NCBI GenBank assembly: GCA_029287395.1
Contig: JARFRF010000118.1
Location: 1-33,184 of the forward strand
Length of the DNA stretch: 33,184 nucleotides
Reading direction: 5' to 3'
Source of the DNA: Methyloceanibacter sp.
Lineage (GTDB): Bacteria; Pseudomonadota; Alphaproteobacteria; Rhizobiales; Methyloligellaceae
This document shows, one piece after another, positions 8,875-18,287 of this stretch. Every line of letters begins with the position of its first letter. The first letter of the stretch is position 1. The notes under the pieces are model-generated. The model worked only from the letters and a program-made list of their open reading frames with translations. It was not told where the DNA came from and did not search any database. The translations under genes and the position numbers were made by a program.

Positions 8875-9336
8875 ATGACCCGGCCTGAGGACATTTACAG
8901 TGATCGTTTGCTCGCTTTGGCTGCCCAGATGCCACGGACGCAACGATTAGCCTCACCCCAAGCGACGGCTAAAGCTCATTCCAAGCTCTGCGGCAGCACA
9001 GTTGAAGTTGACCTGGTGATGGACGGCGACGTGGTTGTCGACTACGGGCAGACAGTCCGCGCTTGTCTTTTGGGCCAGACGGCAGCCTCGGTGGTGGGGC
9101 GTGAGATTGTAGGCTCAACGGCAGCAGAACTTCGTGATGTGGGCGCGACCATGCGAGCAATGCTGAAACAAGGCGGACCAGTCCCCGAGGGGCGGTGGGA
9201 AGATTTGGCTCTACTGGAGTCCGTCAGTGAATATAAGGCGCGGCAACCCTCCACCTTGCTCGTCTTCGATGCTGTCGAAGATGCTATTGCCCAGATCGAA
9301 GCCTTGCAGGCTGGCTCCGCTCAGCCAGCGTTGTAA
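8875..9336 (+). CDS. Iron-sulfur cluster assembly scaffold protein, NifU/IscU-like
   Basis: The 153-residue protein resembles the NifU N-terminal/IscU fold family found in alphaproteobacteria. Conserved features are the opening EDIYSDRLLALAAQMP, the Cys in KLCGSTVEVDL (about residue 37), the second Cys in TVRACLLGQTAASVVG (about 61), and the closing Ala- and Leu-rich helix. Only two of the three classic IscU ligand Cys are obvious, as is usual for this shorter subgroup, so scaffold activity is not certain. I choose the ATG at 8875 rather than the earlier in-frame start at 8803, because homology begins there and AGAGACG precedes it. yidD follows after 21 bases in the same operon. Confidence 0.85.
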   Translation: MTRPEDIYSDRLLALAAQMPRTQRLASPQATAKAHSKLCGSTVEVDLVMDGDVVVDYGQTVRACLLGQTAASVVGREIVGSTAAELRDVGATMRAMLKQGGPVPEGRWEDLALLESVSEYKARQPSTLLVFDAVEDAIAQIEALQAGSAQPAL

Positions 9337-9357
9337 AGCTAAGGAGTCCGTCAAGGA

Positions 9358-9702
9358 ATGGCCGCGCCCGAAACAGTCAGCAAACGCGTCGCGAAAGCGG
9401 TGATGCTCGCGCCAGTAATGGCCTATCGCTATACCTTCTCTGGCCTTGTCGGTGCGCATTGTCGACACCTTCCCACCTGTTCTGACTATGCACGCGAGGC
9501 CATCGATCTGAACGGCGCGTGGAAAGGGGGCTGGCTCACGCTGGCGCGTCTTTGCCGCTGCAATCCATGGGGCAGCAATGGACATGATCCGGTGCCGGAC
9601 ATTCGCGACGAACACAATCCTTTCGCCCCCTGGCGCTATGGGCGCTGGCATGTTCCAACAGAACCACTAAATACGGGTGACGCGGACCGCGATTCTCGTT
9701 AA
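9358..9702 (+). CDS. yidD: Membrane protein insertion efficiency factor
   Basis: YidD is a small amphipathic inner-membrane-associated protein that assists YidC-dependent insertion. The 114-residue product shows the family core: [46 protein letters not shown] and the DPVP motif. The three conserved Cys clusters are intact. The N-terminal ten residues and C-terminal tail are longer than in the E. coli protein, as in other alphaproteobacteria. It begins 21 bases after the NifU-like gene, preceded by an AAGGAG site, and lies 67 bases upstream of thrS. It is not next to rnpA/yidC, where it is placed in many other bacteria. Confidence 0.93.
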   Translation: MAAPETVSKRVAKAVMLAPVMAYRYTFSGLVGAHCRHLPTCSDYAREAIDLNGAWKGGWLTLARLCRCNPWGSNGHDPVPDIRDEHNPFAPWRYGRWHVPTEPLNTGDADRDSR

Positions 9703-9769
9703 AAACCGCCGCCTATCTGACAATTCCGTCTTACCTGCGCCGGTACGCAGGAGTGAGAGGAGAGACACG

Positions 9770-11716
9770 ATGATTTCCCTAAAGTTTCCGGATGGTTCCG
9801 CACGCGACTTCGAATCTGGAGTCACGGGTGGTGATGTTGCGGCCTCCATTTCAAAATCGCTCGCCAAAAAGGCCGTAGCGATGGTGATCGATGGAACGCT
9901 TCGGGATCTCTACGACCCGATTGAGGCCGACTCCGAAATCCGCATCGTTACGCGGACAGACCCTGAGGCTCTGGAACTGATCCGGCACGACGCTGCCCAT
10001 GTCATGGCTGAAGCGGTCCAGGAACTCTATCCAGGTACACAAGTGACGATCGGACCCGTGATCGAAAATGGCTTTTACTATGATTTCGCGCGCGACGACC
10101 CTTTCACGCCGGAGGATCTGCCAAAGATCGAAGCAAAGATGCGCGAGATCATCCAGCGCGACTCGCCGTTTTCATACGACCTGATGGAGCGCGAGACGGC
10201 GAAAAAGATGTTTGGCGAGATGGGCGAGGACTACAAGGTCGAACTCATCGACGCGATTCCTGAAGGCGACGATATCAAGATTTACTCGCAGCGCGAGTGG
10301 TTCGACCTCTGCCGTGGACCGCACATGACGTCTACGGGCAAGATCGGGAAGGCCTTCAAGCTCCAGAAGATCGCGGGCGCCTATTGGCGAGGCGACAGCA
10401 ACAATCCCATGCTTCAGCGTATCTATGGCACGGCATGGGCGACCGAGGATGACCTCAAGGCCTATCTTCATATGTTGGAAGAGGCGGAGAAGCGGGATCA
10501 CCGCCGCTTGGGCCGCGAAATGGACCTGTTTCACTTCCAGGAGGAGGCGCCAGGCGCTGTGTTTTGGCATGCCAAGGGCTGGTCGCTATTCCAGTCGCTC
10601 ATTGGCTATATGCGGCGGCGACAGCAGGCGTGGGGCTATGTCGAGGTGAATTCGCCCGACATGATGGAACGGACGCTTTGGGAAGAGTCCGGGCACTGGG
10701 AGAAGTTCCAAGAGAACATGTATATAGCCGAGACGCCCGACGACCGCGTGTTCTGCTGCAAACCCATGAACTGTCCCGGCCATGTCCAGATCTTCAAGAA
10801 CGGCCTGAAGAGCTATCGCGATCTGCCTCTGCGCATGGCCGAATTCGGCAAGGTCCATCGTTACGAGCCGTCCGGCGCCCTGCATGGTTTGTTACGGGTC
10901 CGCCACTTCACCCAGGACGATGCGCATATCTTTTGCACAGAAGATCAAATTACGGAAGAATGCGTGAAGCTCAACGAACAGATGCTGTCCATTTATCGCG
11001 ATTTCGGCTTCGAGGATGTACGGATCAAATTCTCTGATCGTCCCGATAAGCGTGTCGGCGAAGACGCTGTTTGGGATAAAGCCGAGGCTGCGCTGAAGCG
11101 TGCCGTAGAGGCTGCCGGACTGACATACGAACTGAATCCCGGCGAAGGGGCCTTCTATGGGCCCAAGCTGGAGTATGTCCTGCGGGATGCGATCGGACGC
11201 GACTGGCAGTGCGGAACCATTCAGGTGGATCTGAACATGCCAGAGCGCCTCGGCGCCTATTACATCGGCGCCGATGGAGAGAAGACGGTACCGGTCATGA
11301 TCCATCGCGCCATGTTTGGTTCGTTGGAGCGCTTCACAGGGATTCTTGTCGAGCACAATGCTGGGCACCTGCCGCTGTGGCTTGCTCCAACGCAGGTCGT
11401 CGTGGCGACAATCGTTTCTGATGCGAACGGCTACGCCCAGACCGTTCTGGAGCGGCTAAAGGCGGCCGGCCTGAGAGCGGAAGCGGACCTTCGCAATGAG
11501 AAGATCAACTATAAGGTTCGCGAGCATTCGGTGGCAAAGGTGCCGATCATCTTGGTTGCCGGCAAGCGCGAGGCGGAGGAGGGGTCAGTCTCAGTGCGCC
11601 GTCTTGGGTCGCAAAAGCAACAAGTGATGAGCCTCGACGATGCGATCGCGACGATTACGGCTGACGCAGTTCCACCGGACACAAAGACGTCGGATGACAC
11701 AGCGAAGGCGGCGTAG
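9770..11716 (+). CDS. thrS: Threonyl-tRNA synthetase
   Basis: ThrRS charges tRNA-Thr with threonine. The 648-residue protein has all expected parts: an N-terminal TGS domain (about 1-62), the editing domain with [10 protein letters not shown] and CRGPHM metal motifs (about 63-230), the class II catalytic core (about 240-530), and a C-terminal anticodon-binding domain (about 535-630). The active-site zinc ligands are recognisable as Cys in MNCPGHVQ, His in [12 protein letters not shown] and His in [13 protein letters not shown] use the ATG at 9770 after a GAGAGGAGAG ribosome-binding site; the frame is open further upstream but overlaps yidD without homology. No T-box or other leader regulator is seen. 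It is convergent with the next gene, 24 bases apart. Confidence 0.97.
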   Translation: MISLKFPDGSARDFESGVTGGDVAASISKSLAKKAVAMVIDGTLRDLYDPIEADSEIRIVTRTDPEALELIRHDAAHVMAEAVQELYPGTQVTIGPVIENGFYYDFARDDPFTPEDLPKIEAKMREIIQRDSPFSYDLMERETAKKMFGEMGEDYKVELIDAIPEGDDIKIYSQREWFDLCRGPHMTSTGKIGKAFKLQKIAGAYWRGDSNNPMLQRIYGTAWATEDDLKAYLHMLEEAEKRDHRRLGREMDLFHFQEEAPGAVFWHAKGWSLFQSLIGYMRRRQQAWGYVEVNSPDMMERTLWEESGHWEKFQENMYIAETPDDRVFCCKPMNCPGHVQIFKNGLKSYRDLPLRMAEFGKVHRYEPSGALHGLLRVRHFTQDDAHIFCTEDQITEECVKLNEQMLSIYRDFGFEDVRIKFSDRPDKRVGEDAVWDKAEAALKRAVEAAGLTYELNPGEGAFYGPKLEYVLRDAIGRDWQCGTIQVDLNMPERLGAYYIGADGEKTVPVMIHRAMFGSLERFTGILVEHNAGHLPLWLAPTQVVVATIVSDANGYAQTVLERLKAAGLRAEADLRNEKINYKVREHSVAKVPIILVAGKREAEEGSVSVRRLGSQKQQVMSLDDAIATITADAVPPDTKTSDDTAKAA

Positions 11717-11733
11717 TGCGATGAAGTATCGCA
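11717..11733. terminator. Small hairpin between thrS and the convergent repeat-protein gene
   Basis: A six-base perfect stem (TGCGAT at 11717-11722, ATCGCA at 11728-11733) with a five-base loop starts immediately after the thrS stop and lies in the 24-base gap between two convergent genes. There is no T-run, so a terminator function is only a possibility. Confidence 0.25.
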
Positions 11734-11740
11734 AGCTGCG

Positions 11741-13018
11741 CTAGCGCGTGGGCCGCAATAGCGCGCCGGGATTGAGCAGTGGGGCGTTGGGGTCCGCGGG
11801 TTTTGCTGCCCCAAATGCGCCTGACGGCGATTGGCCGGCGAAACCGCTCCCGCCAGGGAGGGGCGGCGGCGGCGGTTCAAGCAAGACCTGCAGTTCTTTC
11901 GGCGGCGTGGGCCCGTCTGCGATCGCTACCTCAATTTGTTTGTCGTTCCCGGGTTCGATCGCGAACTTTCGCGAGTAAGATTTTCCGCCATGCCTGGCGA
12001 TCACCGCGTAGCTTCCTGCGGCCAGAATATGAGTCGGCAGCGCGCCCACATTCTTCTTCACCGTGTCCCCGGTTGATGTGAGTACTTGCCACTCGGTGCC
12101 CGCCAATGCTTCACCGCCTCGGCGCTGCACAAGGCGGAATGTTATCTTCGCGCCAGTATGCTTGATCGTCGCCTGGGTGATGCGTCCTGGTTCGACGGTC
12201 ACGTCGACACCGACATTGGCGTTGGCATCTCCATACAGGCTCCTAATGTGGTACGCGCCTGCGTTCAGGCGTACGACCTTATTTGGCTTCGCATCCGCCA
12301 GAATGGTCTCACGCTTCCCAAATTGATCGCGCTCGTCCGACTCAATATCGAACTCGACCTCGCCATCGGGACATTCCGTACCGTCGGCGAGTACGGCTTT
12401 TAGCTTGAGACCGCCCGTATTGAGGACGAACGTCTCATCGTCCATTTCGGCTCCGTCGACCTTGATCTTTTTGGTGAGATTGGACAGGCCGTATGCTGCG
12501 TTTACGAGATACTCGCCCGGCAACAACGTTGTGGACGGCGCCGCCTCTCGGTGTGTGCTGATCAGTTCGAAGCCGCCATCCGCTTCGGCCTTGGCACTGA
12601 AGATTCGCCAAATCAGACCCGAGCGGAGGCGTGGCCCCCCCTCGGTCGCCAAGGCGTGGAATGAAATAGAAACCGGCTCGACCGGTGGTGGGGGTATTGG
12701 CGCTGGCGGCGATATTTGGATGATGCTTTCTGCGGTGTGCTCGCGGCTGGCCTTGTTGGACTTAGAGACGGCGGACTCGCTGCGCACGGTTTCACGGGAT
12801 TTGGCAGGAGCAGCGGACGTTCGAGGCGGCATCGCCGATGCGGGGCCGTTTGGGTCTGATAAGGTTTTTCGCGGTACTGTCGTCGCGGAGCCTTCGGCCT
12901 CAATGACGGAAGGTTGCGAATCTGGCGTGGTAGTTTCTTCGGCCGCCACTGGTGAGGCGCCCAAGACAAGCACGGACAAAAGCAATAGCTTTCGTGCCGT
13001 CAGAACCTGTCCCCGCAT
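11741..13018 (-). CDS. Secreted protein with three tandem beta-sandwich-type repeats, function unknown
   Basis: I do not recognise this 425-residue protein. It starts with a signal peptide (residues 1-26, cleavage after PVAA), then a Ser/Pro/Ala-rich linker to about residue 115 ending in PPPPVEP. Three related segments follow, at about 115-205, 206-289 and 290-370. Each shows a shared pattern, with an aromatic or acidic strand, a DG or TG turn, a conserved LxAGxY or LLPGEY motif, and a tract of alternating hydrophobic residues. This suggests repeated carboxypeptidase-regulatory-like or PEGA-like beta domains. The C-terminus is again rich in Pro and Gly. I chose the ATG at 13018 because GGAAGAGA precedes it and it fits the signal peptide; the frame extends to 13138. 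A periplasmic or surface-binding role is inference. Confidence 0.75.
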   Translation of the reverse strand: MRGQVLTARKLLLLSVLVLGASPVAAEETTTPDSQPSVIEAEGSATTVPRKTLSDPNGPASAMPPRTSAAPAKSRETVRSESAVSKSNKASREHTAESIIQISPPAPIPPPPVEPVSISFHALATEGGPRLRSGLIWRIFSAKAEADGGFELISTHREAAPSTTLLPGEYLVNAAYGLSNLTKKIKVDGAEMDDETFVLNTGGLKLKAVLADGTECPDGEVEFDIESDERDQFGKRETILADAKPNKVVRLNAGAYHIRSLYGDANANVGVDVTVEPGRITQATIKHTGAKITFRLVQRRGGEALAGTEWQVLTSTGDTVKKNVGALPTHILAAGSYAVIARHGGKSYSRKFAIEPGNDKQIEVAIADGPTPPKELQVLLEPPPPPLPGGSGFAGQSPSGAFGAAKPADPNAPLLNPGALLRPTR

Positions 13019-13209
13019 ACCGATTCTCTTCCAGATGTCTCTGCCCCGCCGGATCAGTATAAGCTTAACCGACGCTTCACACTCGTAAATTGACCCGGAA
13101 TAAGGCCGATTTTTGGAGAACGAGTTGGGCGCGCACATCCGTTCAGTCCTGTTGTTGGTGCACGCATTTCACGATACACACGCGACTGTAAGCCAATAGA
13201 ATCCAAAGA

Positions 13210-13782
13210 ATGCCAAAACCAGCGATTGAACATTTGCTCACACGGCGATCAGTCTTCGCCAACACTCTTGGGGAACCTGGTCCAGATTCCGCCCAACTCA
13301 GCCAAATCTTGACCGCGGCGGTCCGGGTTCCGGACCACAAAAAGCTGGCTCCGTGGCGGTTTATCCTCTTCCAAGGCGAAGACCGCCAGGAGTTCGGACA
13401 GCTCCTGGTGGAAATCTGTCGCCGCGAGCAGCCAGAGCCCAGTGCAGTTCGCCTAGAAATGGAAGCGAAACGATTCTTGCGCGCGCCACTGGTCATCGCC
13501 GTCGTTTCGCGCATCAAGGAGCCGTCTCCGGTGCCGGAATGGGAGCAGATACTGTCGGCTGGGGCCGCCTGTCAGAATCTGATCGTCGCAGCCAGCGCGC
13601 TCGGTTTCGGGGTTAATTGGATTACAGAGTGGTGCGCCTACAGCCCGGGCGTGCAGCAAGCGCTTGGCTTGCAACAAAACGAGCGAATCGCAGGCTTCAT
13701 CTATATCGGGACCGCGGCCGTGAAGCCCGATGAGCGGCCCCGTCCGCCGCTCGAGGAGGTCGTCTCGGCTTGGAATTCGTGA
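13210..13782 (+). CDS. Nitroreductase family protein (YdjA-like)
   Basis: This 190-residue flavoprotein matches the small nitroreductase group typified by E. coli YdjA, FMN-dependent NAD(P)H oxidoreductases of uncertain natural substrate. Visible signs are the opening LLTRRSVF (FMN phosphate contact), VRVPDHKKLAPWRFILF near residue 40, the central AGAACQNLIVAASALGFGVNWITEW, and the C-terminal FIYIGTAAVKPDERPRPP. No signal peptide is present. It is divergent from the secreted repeat protein and is followed by the flavin reductase gene after 78 bases. A pairing of two flavoproteins might be functional, but nothing shows it. Confidence 0.92.
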   Translation: MPKPAIEHLLTRRSVFANTLGEPGPDSAQLSQILTAAVRVPDHKKLAPWRFILFQGEDRQEFGQLLVEICRREQPEPSAVRLEMEAKRFLRAPLVIAVVSRIKEPSPVPEWEQILSAGAACQNLIVAASALGFGVNWITEWCAYSPGVQQALGLQQNERIAGFIYIGTAAVKPDERPRPPLEEVVSAWNS

Positions 13783-13860
13783 TAGCGGTGCGACCTTACG
13801 GTTCGGGCTTAATGCCAGATTGACCTTGAGCTGAGTTGGACCGGCCCTTCGGAAGGCTTC

Positions 13861-14457
13861 ATGTTCTACGACGCAGTTTCCAATACGCATGGACTGGACC
13901 AAGATCCCTTCATGGCGTTAATCAGCCCACGGCCTATTGGCTGGATATCCACGCTCGACTCGGATGGCGTCGTAAATCTCGCGCCCTACAGCTTTTTCAA
14001 TGCCGTTTCGACTAATCCTCACTTCGTGATGTTCTCGTCCGGTGGGCGCAAAGACAGCCAGCGGAACGCTGAAGAAACCGGTGAGTTTGTCTGCTCGCTG
14101 GCAACATTTGAGCTGCGCGACGCGATGAACCGCACATCGAGGCATGTTGAACCCGATGTGGATGAAATGGCCTTGGCCGGACTTAGTCCCGCACCGTCCA
14201 ACATTGTCGCGCCGCCCCGCGTCGCGGAGTCGCCTGTTGCTTTTGAGTGCAAGTATTGGCGGACAATCGAGCTTCCCGGGGCCGAGGGCGAACCGGGAAA
14301 CCACGCCATTGTCTTGGGGCACGTCGTCGGTATTCACATCGACGACGCCGCGTTGATCGACGGTCGGGTCGACATCACCAAGCTGCGGCCGATTGCCCGC
14401 CTGGGCTACCAGGACTATGCGGTCATCGATCAGGTCTTCGAGTTAGGCGGGTCTTAG
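13861..14457 (+). CDS. Flavin reductase family protein (FMN-binding split barrel)
   Basis: The 198-residue product matches the flavin reductase-like FMN-binding family. The typical opening is seen: [17 protein letters not shown], then [22 protein letters not shown], and [22 protein letters not shown]. The remaining half has [18 protein letters not shown] and [10 protein letters not shown], all standard. These proteins bind FMN and either pass reduced flavin to a monooxygenase or act as oxidoreductases. The ATG follows GGAAGG at good spacing. Its last four bases overlap those of nadK tail-to-tail. Confidence 0.92.
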   Translation: MFYDAVSNTHGLDQDPFMALISPRPIGWISTLDSDGVVNLAPYSFFNAVSTNPHFVMFSSGGRKDSQRNAEETGEFVCSLATFELRDAMNRTSRHVEPDVDEMALAGLSPAPSNIVAPPRVAESPVAFECKYWRTIELPGAEGEPGNHAIVLGHVVGIHIDDAALIDGRVDITKLRPIARLGYQDYAVIDQVFELGGS

Positions 14458-15224
14458 TAGCCGAACTGTTCGGCTAAGATGCGTTCGGCAAGGGTGTGGC
14501 CAGGATCGAACATCATAAAGATGTTGACGGCGCTTGCTTCGGCGATTTCGACGGCGACCACATTTCTGAACTCAGTGTGGTCGGCCACGGCGCTGACCGG
14601 GCGCTTTTCCGGCTCAAGGACCTCTATGAGAACGCAAGCGTCGTTTGGCAGTAGCGCGCCACGCCAGCGTCTGGGCCGAAACGGGCTGATTGGCGTGAGA
14701 GCCAGGAGCGGCGCGGTGATTGGCAAAATGGGTCCGTGAGCTGAGAGGTTGTAGGCGGTGCTGCCGGCAGGTGTAGAAACGAGCACCCCGTCGCAGATGA
14801 GTTCGCCCATGCGTGTGGTTCCGTCGACAGCAATTCTGAATTTTGCCGCTTGGTGAATCTGCCGGAATAACGACACCTCGTTGATTGCCAGTGCCTCGTG
14901 CGTCTGTCCTTGTTCATCGCGCACCTTCATGCGGAGCGGATGGATGACCGTGATCTCCGCTGCGGCGAGGCGCTCTCTGAGCCGATTTTCCTTGTAGTCA
15001 TTGAGGAGAAAACCCACCGAACCCCGGTTCATCCCGTAAATCGGGATGCGGCTGTGAAGGTGATTGTGCATGGTCTGAAGCATCAGACCGTCGCCCCCAA
15101 GCGCAACGATTGCATCGGCCTCCTCGGTCGGCGCATTGCCATAGCGCTTAACGAGAGCGGTGTACGCGTCTTCCGCGTCTCGCGTCTCGCTCGCGACAAA
15201 TGCGATCTTTTCGAACTCGCTCAT
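14454..15224 (-). CDS. nadK: NAD kinase
   Basis: NadK phosphorylates NAD to make NADP in the cytosol. The 256-residue protein has the GGDG motif ([14 protein letters not shown] near residue 41), the [10 protein letters not shown] segment near 70, the NEVSLFR motif, and the region [22 protein letters not shown] that forms the NAD-binding site. This is the short alphaproteobacterial form. I start at the ATG at 15224 rather than 15296, because homology begins with [11 protein letters not shown]. The ribosome-binding site is weak. It shares overlapping stop codons with the flavin reductase gene, and the region upstream carries repeats. Confidence 0.95.
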   Translation of the reverse strand: MSEFEKIAFVASETRDAEDAYTALVKRYGNAPTEEADAIVALGGDGLMLQTMHNHLHSRIPIYGMNRGSVGFLLNDYKENRLRERLAAAEITVIHPLRMKVRDEQGQTHEALAINEVSLFRQIHQAAKFRIAVDGTTRMGELICDGVLVSTPAGSTAYNLSAHGPILPITAPLLALTPISPFRPRRWRGALLPNDACVLIEVLEPEKRPVSAVADHTEFRNVVAVEIAEASAVNIFMMFDPGHTLAERILAEQFGY

Positions 15225-15291
15225 TTTTGATCTATCGCGCGACCGACCAGCCAGTGAAAGAAGCCACAATAAAGCTGCGCTGTTAATTTCC

Positions 15292-15346
15292 TGCAAGTGC
15301 CTCTTAGCACAGACTCTTGCAAGTGCTTGTCATCAGTATCTGTGCT
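15292..15346. repeat. Direct and inverted repeats in the nadK-cutA intergenic region
   Basis: The nine-base word TGCAAGTGC occurs at 15292-15300 and again at 15318-15326, with starts 26 bases apart. An inverted pair, AGCACAGA (15306-15313) and TCTGTGCT (15339-15346), overlaps them. The block lies between the divergent nadK and cutA starts, where a regulator could bind. No known operator is recognised. Confidence 0.4.
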
Positions 15347-15403
15347 TTGCTTAACGTGTGACAGTGTCGAAACGTCTCTTTAGAAGCGCGATTGGGAGAA
15401 ATC

Positions 15404-15742
15404 ATGAGCGAAATCGACTTGCCGGTATTGATTTACTCGACATTCCCCAGTCTAGACGAGGCTAAGCGCATAGGCGGAGCGCTTGTCGACGCGAAGCTCG
15501 CTGCCTGCGTAAACGTGTTTCCTGGGATGGTCTCCATTTATGAGTGGGAGGGTGCCCGCGAGACGGCCGAGGAGGCTGCCATGATCATCAAGACCCGCGC
15601 TGAGCTAACGGAGCGCATCGTCGACAAAGTCAACGAGCTACATCCCTACGATGTACCGGCGTTGCTGGTTTTGCCCACGCAAGGAGGAAGCGCCGAGTAT
15701 TGCGCGTGGATTGTTCAAGAGACCCAGGGAACAACAGTATAA
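15404..15742 (+). CDS. cutA: Divalent-cation tolerance protein CutA
   Basis: CutA1 forms a very stable trimer and is linked to divalent metal tolerance, although its biochemical role is still debated. The 112-residue product has the right size and motifs: an N-terminal VLIYSTFPSLDEAKRIGGAL, LAACVNVFPGMVSIYEWEG, EEAAMIIKTRAEL, and HPYDVPALLVLPTQGGSAEYCAWI. The start is the ATG at 15404 after GGGAGAAATC; a TTG at 15392 is in frame but less likely. glpK begins 11 bases after the stop, so the two are probably co-transcribed. Confidence 0.93.
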   Translation: MSEIDLPVLIYSTFPSLDEAKRIGGALVDAKLAACVNVFPGMVSIYEWEGARETAEEAAMIIKTRAELTERIVDKVNELHPYDVPALLVLPTQGGSAEYCAWIVQETQGTTV

Positions 15743-15753
15743 CGAGGTGTGTC

Positions 15754-17247
15754 ATGGGATATGTGCTGGCCATCGATCAAGGCACCACGAGCACACGCGC
15801 GATCGTTTTCGATGCGTCCGGTCGGCCAGGAGCGTCAGCAGCACGGCCGTTGCAACAATTCTTTCCGGAGCCGGGTTGGGTAGAACATGACCCGCGTGAA
15901 ATCTGGAGGGCTGTCTGTGAGGTCGCTCAAGCAGTCGTGGGTGACGTTGGCGCCGAGAATATTGCTGCGCTCGGTATCACCAACCAACGCGAAACGACCG
16001 TCGTTTGGGATCGAGCGACCGGAGACCCATTGCACAACGCAATCGTATGGCAGGACCGTCGCACCGCACCGCTTTGCGACAAACTCGAGCAAGAAGGGTG
16101 GGGCGCCCGTGTCAGCAATACGACGGGTCTGCTCATTGACCCCTATTTCTCAGCGACGAAGCTGGCGTGGCTCCTAGCCAACGTGCCCGGTCTTCGCGAG
16201 AAGGCAGCCCGGAACGAAGTCTGCTTTGGAACAATCGACAGCTTCCTGCTGTTCAAGCTGACGGGCGGCGCATTGCACGCGACAGACGCGACAAACGCAG
16301 CGCGCACAATGCTGTTCGATATTGGGAAAGGCCAATGGGACCCGGCGCTGCTCGAGCGTCTAGATATCCCCGCCGGCATCTTGCCCGAGGTACGCGACAA
16401 TCGAGGTGACTTCGGACTCGCGATCGCGGATGCATTTGGGGCTGCTCTGCCAATTCGTGGGATGGCGGGCGATCAGCAAGCCGCCGCAAAGGGTCAAGCT
16501 TGCATCTCTCCGAGTATGACTAAGGCGACTTACGGAACAGGCTGCTTTGTCGTTGCCAATACGGGGACTAAGGAGACCAAGTCGGTTAACCGCATGCTGT
16601 CGACCGTTCTGTGGCAACTCGATGGTACGCGCGCCTTCGCGTTGGAGGGGTCGATCTTTATGGCGGGCGCGACTGTTCAGTGGCTGCGAGACAATCTCGG
16701 TCTGATCGCAGCGGCGTCTGAGAGTGAAGATCTCGCAAGAGAGGCAAATCCGGACAGCGGAGTCTATCTCGTGCCAGCTTTTCAGGGGCTCGGGGCGCCA
16801 ATCTGGGATGCCGGTGCACGCGGCGCGGTCGTTGGCCTATCTCGTGCGTCGAACAAGGCCGATATCGTTGCAGCGGGCCTCGAGTCCGTTGCTTTTCAGA
16901 CGCGTGATCTGCTCAGCGCGATGCGGGGCGACATGGCGGAAGCGGGAATCGGCGAAACCGACATCCTGAGGGTCGATGGCGGGATGACCGACAACAGCTG
17001 GGCGATGCAACGTCTGGCGGACATTCTTGGTGAGGCTGTCGAGGTCGCGCCGATTCCGGAAACAACAGCACTTGGTGCGGCCTATTATGCAGGCCAGGCC
17101 GCTGGCGTTTACGGCACCGACGAGGAGCTTGCGCAGTATTGGGCGCCAGCCCGGCGCTATGAGCCAATGATGCCGGATGCCAAGCGAGAAGCACGCTACA
17201 GCGGCTGGCTTGAGGCCGTGGACCGAGCGCGCAGCCGGGAAGCTTAA
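15754..17247 (+). CDS. glpK: Glycerol kinase
   Basis: GlpK makes glycerol 3-phosphate from glycerol and ATP in the cytosol. The 497-residue protein has the full FGGY kinase pattern: the phosphate-binding DQGTTSTRA at the start, ITNQRETTVVWD and AIVWQDRR in the first domain, the GMAGDQQAAAKGQACI segment and KATYGTGCF in the second, and the C-terminal LRVDGGMTDNSWAMQ with TALGAAYYAG. The ATG at 15754 follows ACGAGGTGTGTC. It lies 11 bases behind cutA. No glpF, glpD or regulator gene is in the window, so glycerol uptake and oxidation must be encoded elsewhere if the pathway is complete. Confidence 0.96.
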   Translation: MGYVLAIDQGTTSTRAIVFDASGRPGASAARPLQQFFPEPGWVEHDPREIWRAVCEVAQAVVGDVGAENIAALGITNQRETTVVWDRATGDPLHNAIVWQDRRTAPLCDKLEQEGWGARVSNTTGLLIDPYFSATKLAWLLANVPGLREKAARNEVCFGTIDSFLLFKLTGGALHATDATNAARTMLFDIGKGQWDPALLERLDIPAGILPEVRDNRGDFGLAIADAFGAALPIRGMAGDQQAAAKGQACISPSMTKATYGTGCFVVANTGTKETKSVNRMLSTVLWQLDGTRAFALEGSIFMAGATVQWLRDNLGLIAAASESEDLAREANPDSGVYLVPAFQGLGAPIWDAGARGAVVGLSRASNKADIVAAGLESVAFQTRDLLSAMRGDMAEAGIGETDILRVDGGMTDNSWAMQRLADILGEAVEVAPIPETTALGAAYYAGQAAGVYGTDEELAQYWAPARRYEPMMPDAKREARYSGWLEAVDRARSREA

Positions 17248-17394
17248 GCAGCCCACTTTATTCAGCAGGCGCACGATTTAGGAACTCACGCGCGCGTTAA
17301 CGCCTTGGGAATCCTTTGCAGGCAAGCTTGGCGCGAGAGCTGGTGGCCAGTGAGGGCCACCGGCGCGTCTTCGAGTATTGCGTTGGAGTTGTCC

Positions 17395-18183
17395 GTGTCT
17401 GTGAGGCAAAGCGTTCTCAAGCAGGTCTCAGATAGCCTTGTTTCGGCAGGGCTCTATAGCAAGCCGGCAGCGCTGGCATTGCTTGCAAAACAGTTCGTGG
17501 GCTTCGGTCCGCGTTTGCCCGATCCTGAGCGCGCGCTGCGTGAGCCGGAAGGGCTCGTTTCTCGCTGCCCGACTCTCGATGTGCCCACAATGGTCGCGGC
17601 TTATGCAAAAGGGCTCTATCCCCAAGATAAGAAGTGGTGGGCTCCGGACGAGCGCGCCGTGTCATTCCCCGAGAATGTACGAATATCTCAGCGAGTTTGG
17701 CGTCTCCTAAGAACGCAGGCTTACGGCGTGACATTCGATGCAGACTTCGCAGCGGTGCTTCGCGGTTGTTCGCCTGAGAAGGACATTCAGGATGCATTCA
17801 TGGCTTTGCATCACGCAGGGTACGCGCATTCCGTTGAGTCCTGGGACTTCAGGGGTCGTCTTGTTGGCGGCGTCTTCGGGCTGGCAATTGGTCGCGCATT
17901 CTTCGCTGAAGGCATGTTTACGCGAGAGCGGGATGCGGCCAATGTCGGCTTCATCACTTTGAGCTGTCATCTCCAACATTGGGGTTTCACCCTGAACGAC
18001 GGCAAACGCATGCGTGGCCACCTCAGTCAACTGGGCTTTGTCGCGGTCCCCCGCTTTGCGTTCAACGGCCTAGTATCCAAAGCGGTGCTTCATCCGACCC
18101 GACTTGGAAAATGGAGTGTCGAGACGGGGCTCGATGCAGCACGTTGGAACCCGCAATACGCTGGCACGGGCAAGGCAAAATAG
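17395..18183 (+). CDS. Leucyl/phenylalanyl-tRNA-protein transferase family protein (divergent Aat)
   Basis: Aat adds Leu or Phe from aminoacyl-tRNA to N-terminal Arg or Lys of proteins, marking them for ClpS/ClpAP. The 262-residue product has the family frame: MVAAYAKGLYP, WWAPDERAVSFP (about residues 76-92), AGYAHSVESWDFRGRLVGGVFG, and RAFFAEGMFTRERDAANVGF. Several normally invariant parts differ. The TWI segment after the Cys-rich turn is missing, ESMFS is EGMFT, DASK is DAAN, and the catalytic DxQ is DGK. The fold is probably kept, but activity or specificity may have changed. I start at GTG 17395, six bases after GGAG; a TTG at 17305 is possible. It stands 147 bases after glpK. Confidence 0.75.
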   Translation: MSVRQSVLKQVSDSLVSAGLYSKPAALALLAKQFVGFGPRLPDPERALREPEGLVSRCPTLDVPTMVAAYAKGLYPQDKKWWAPDERAVSFPENVRISQRVWRLLRTQAYGVTFDADFAAVLRGCSPEKDIQDAFMALHHAGYAHSVESWDFRGRLVGGVFGLAIGRAFFAEGMFTRERDAANVGFITLSCHLQHWGFTLNDGKRMRGHLSQLGFVAVPRFAFNGLVSKAVLHPTRLGKWSVETGLDAARWNPQYAGTGKAK

Positions 18184-18207
18184 GGATCGCGTTGCGGTCG
18201 CGGTGAC

Positions 18208-18229
18208 GCCTAGCTGGCGCGCAGCTGGC
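18208..18229 (+). other. Short imperfect hairpin after the Aat-family gene
   Basis: GCC-AGCTG (18208-18216, one bulged T) can pair with CAGCTGGC (18222-18229). It lies 25 bases after the stop of the Aat-like gene. There is no T-run behind it, so termination is uncertain. Confidence 0.25.
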
Positions 18230-18287
18230 TTACCAAGATGGGCGCATGCGTCGTTGTGGCATATGACGGGACAGTTTAGGGAGGTTC

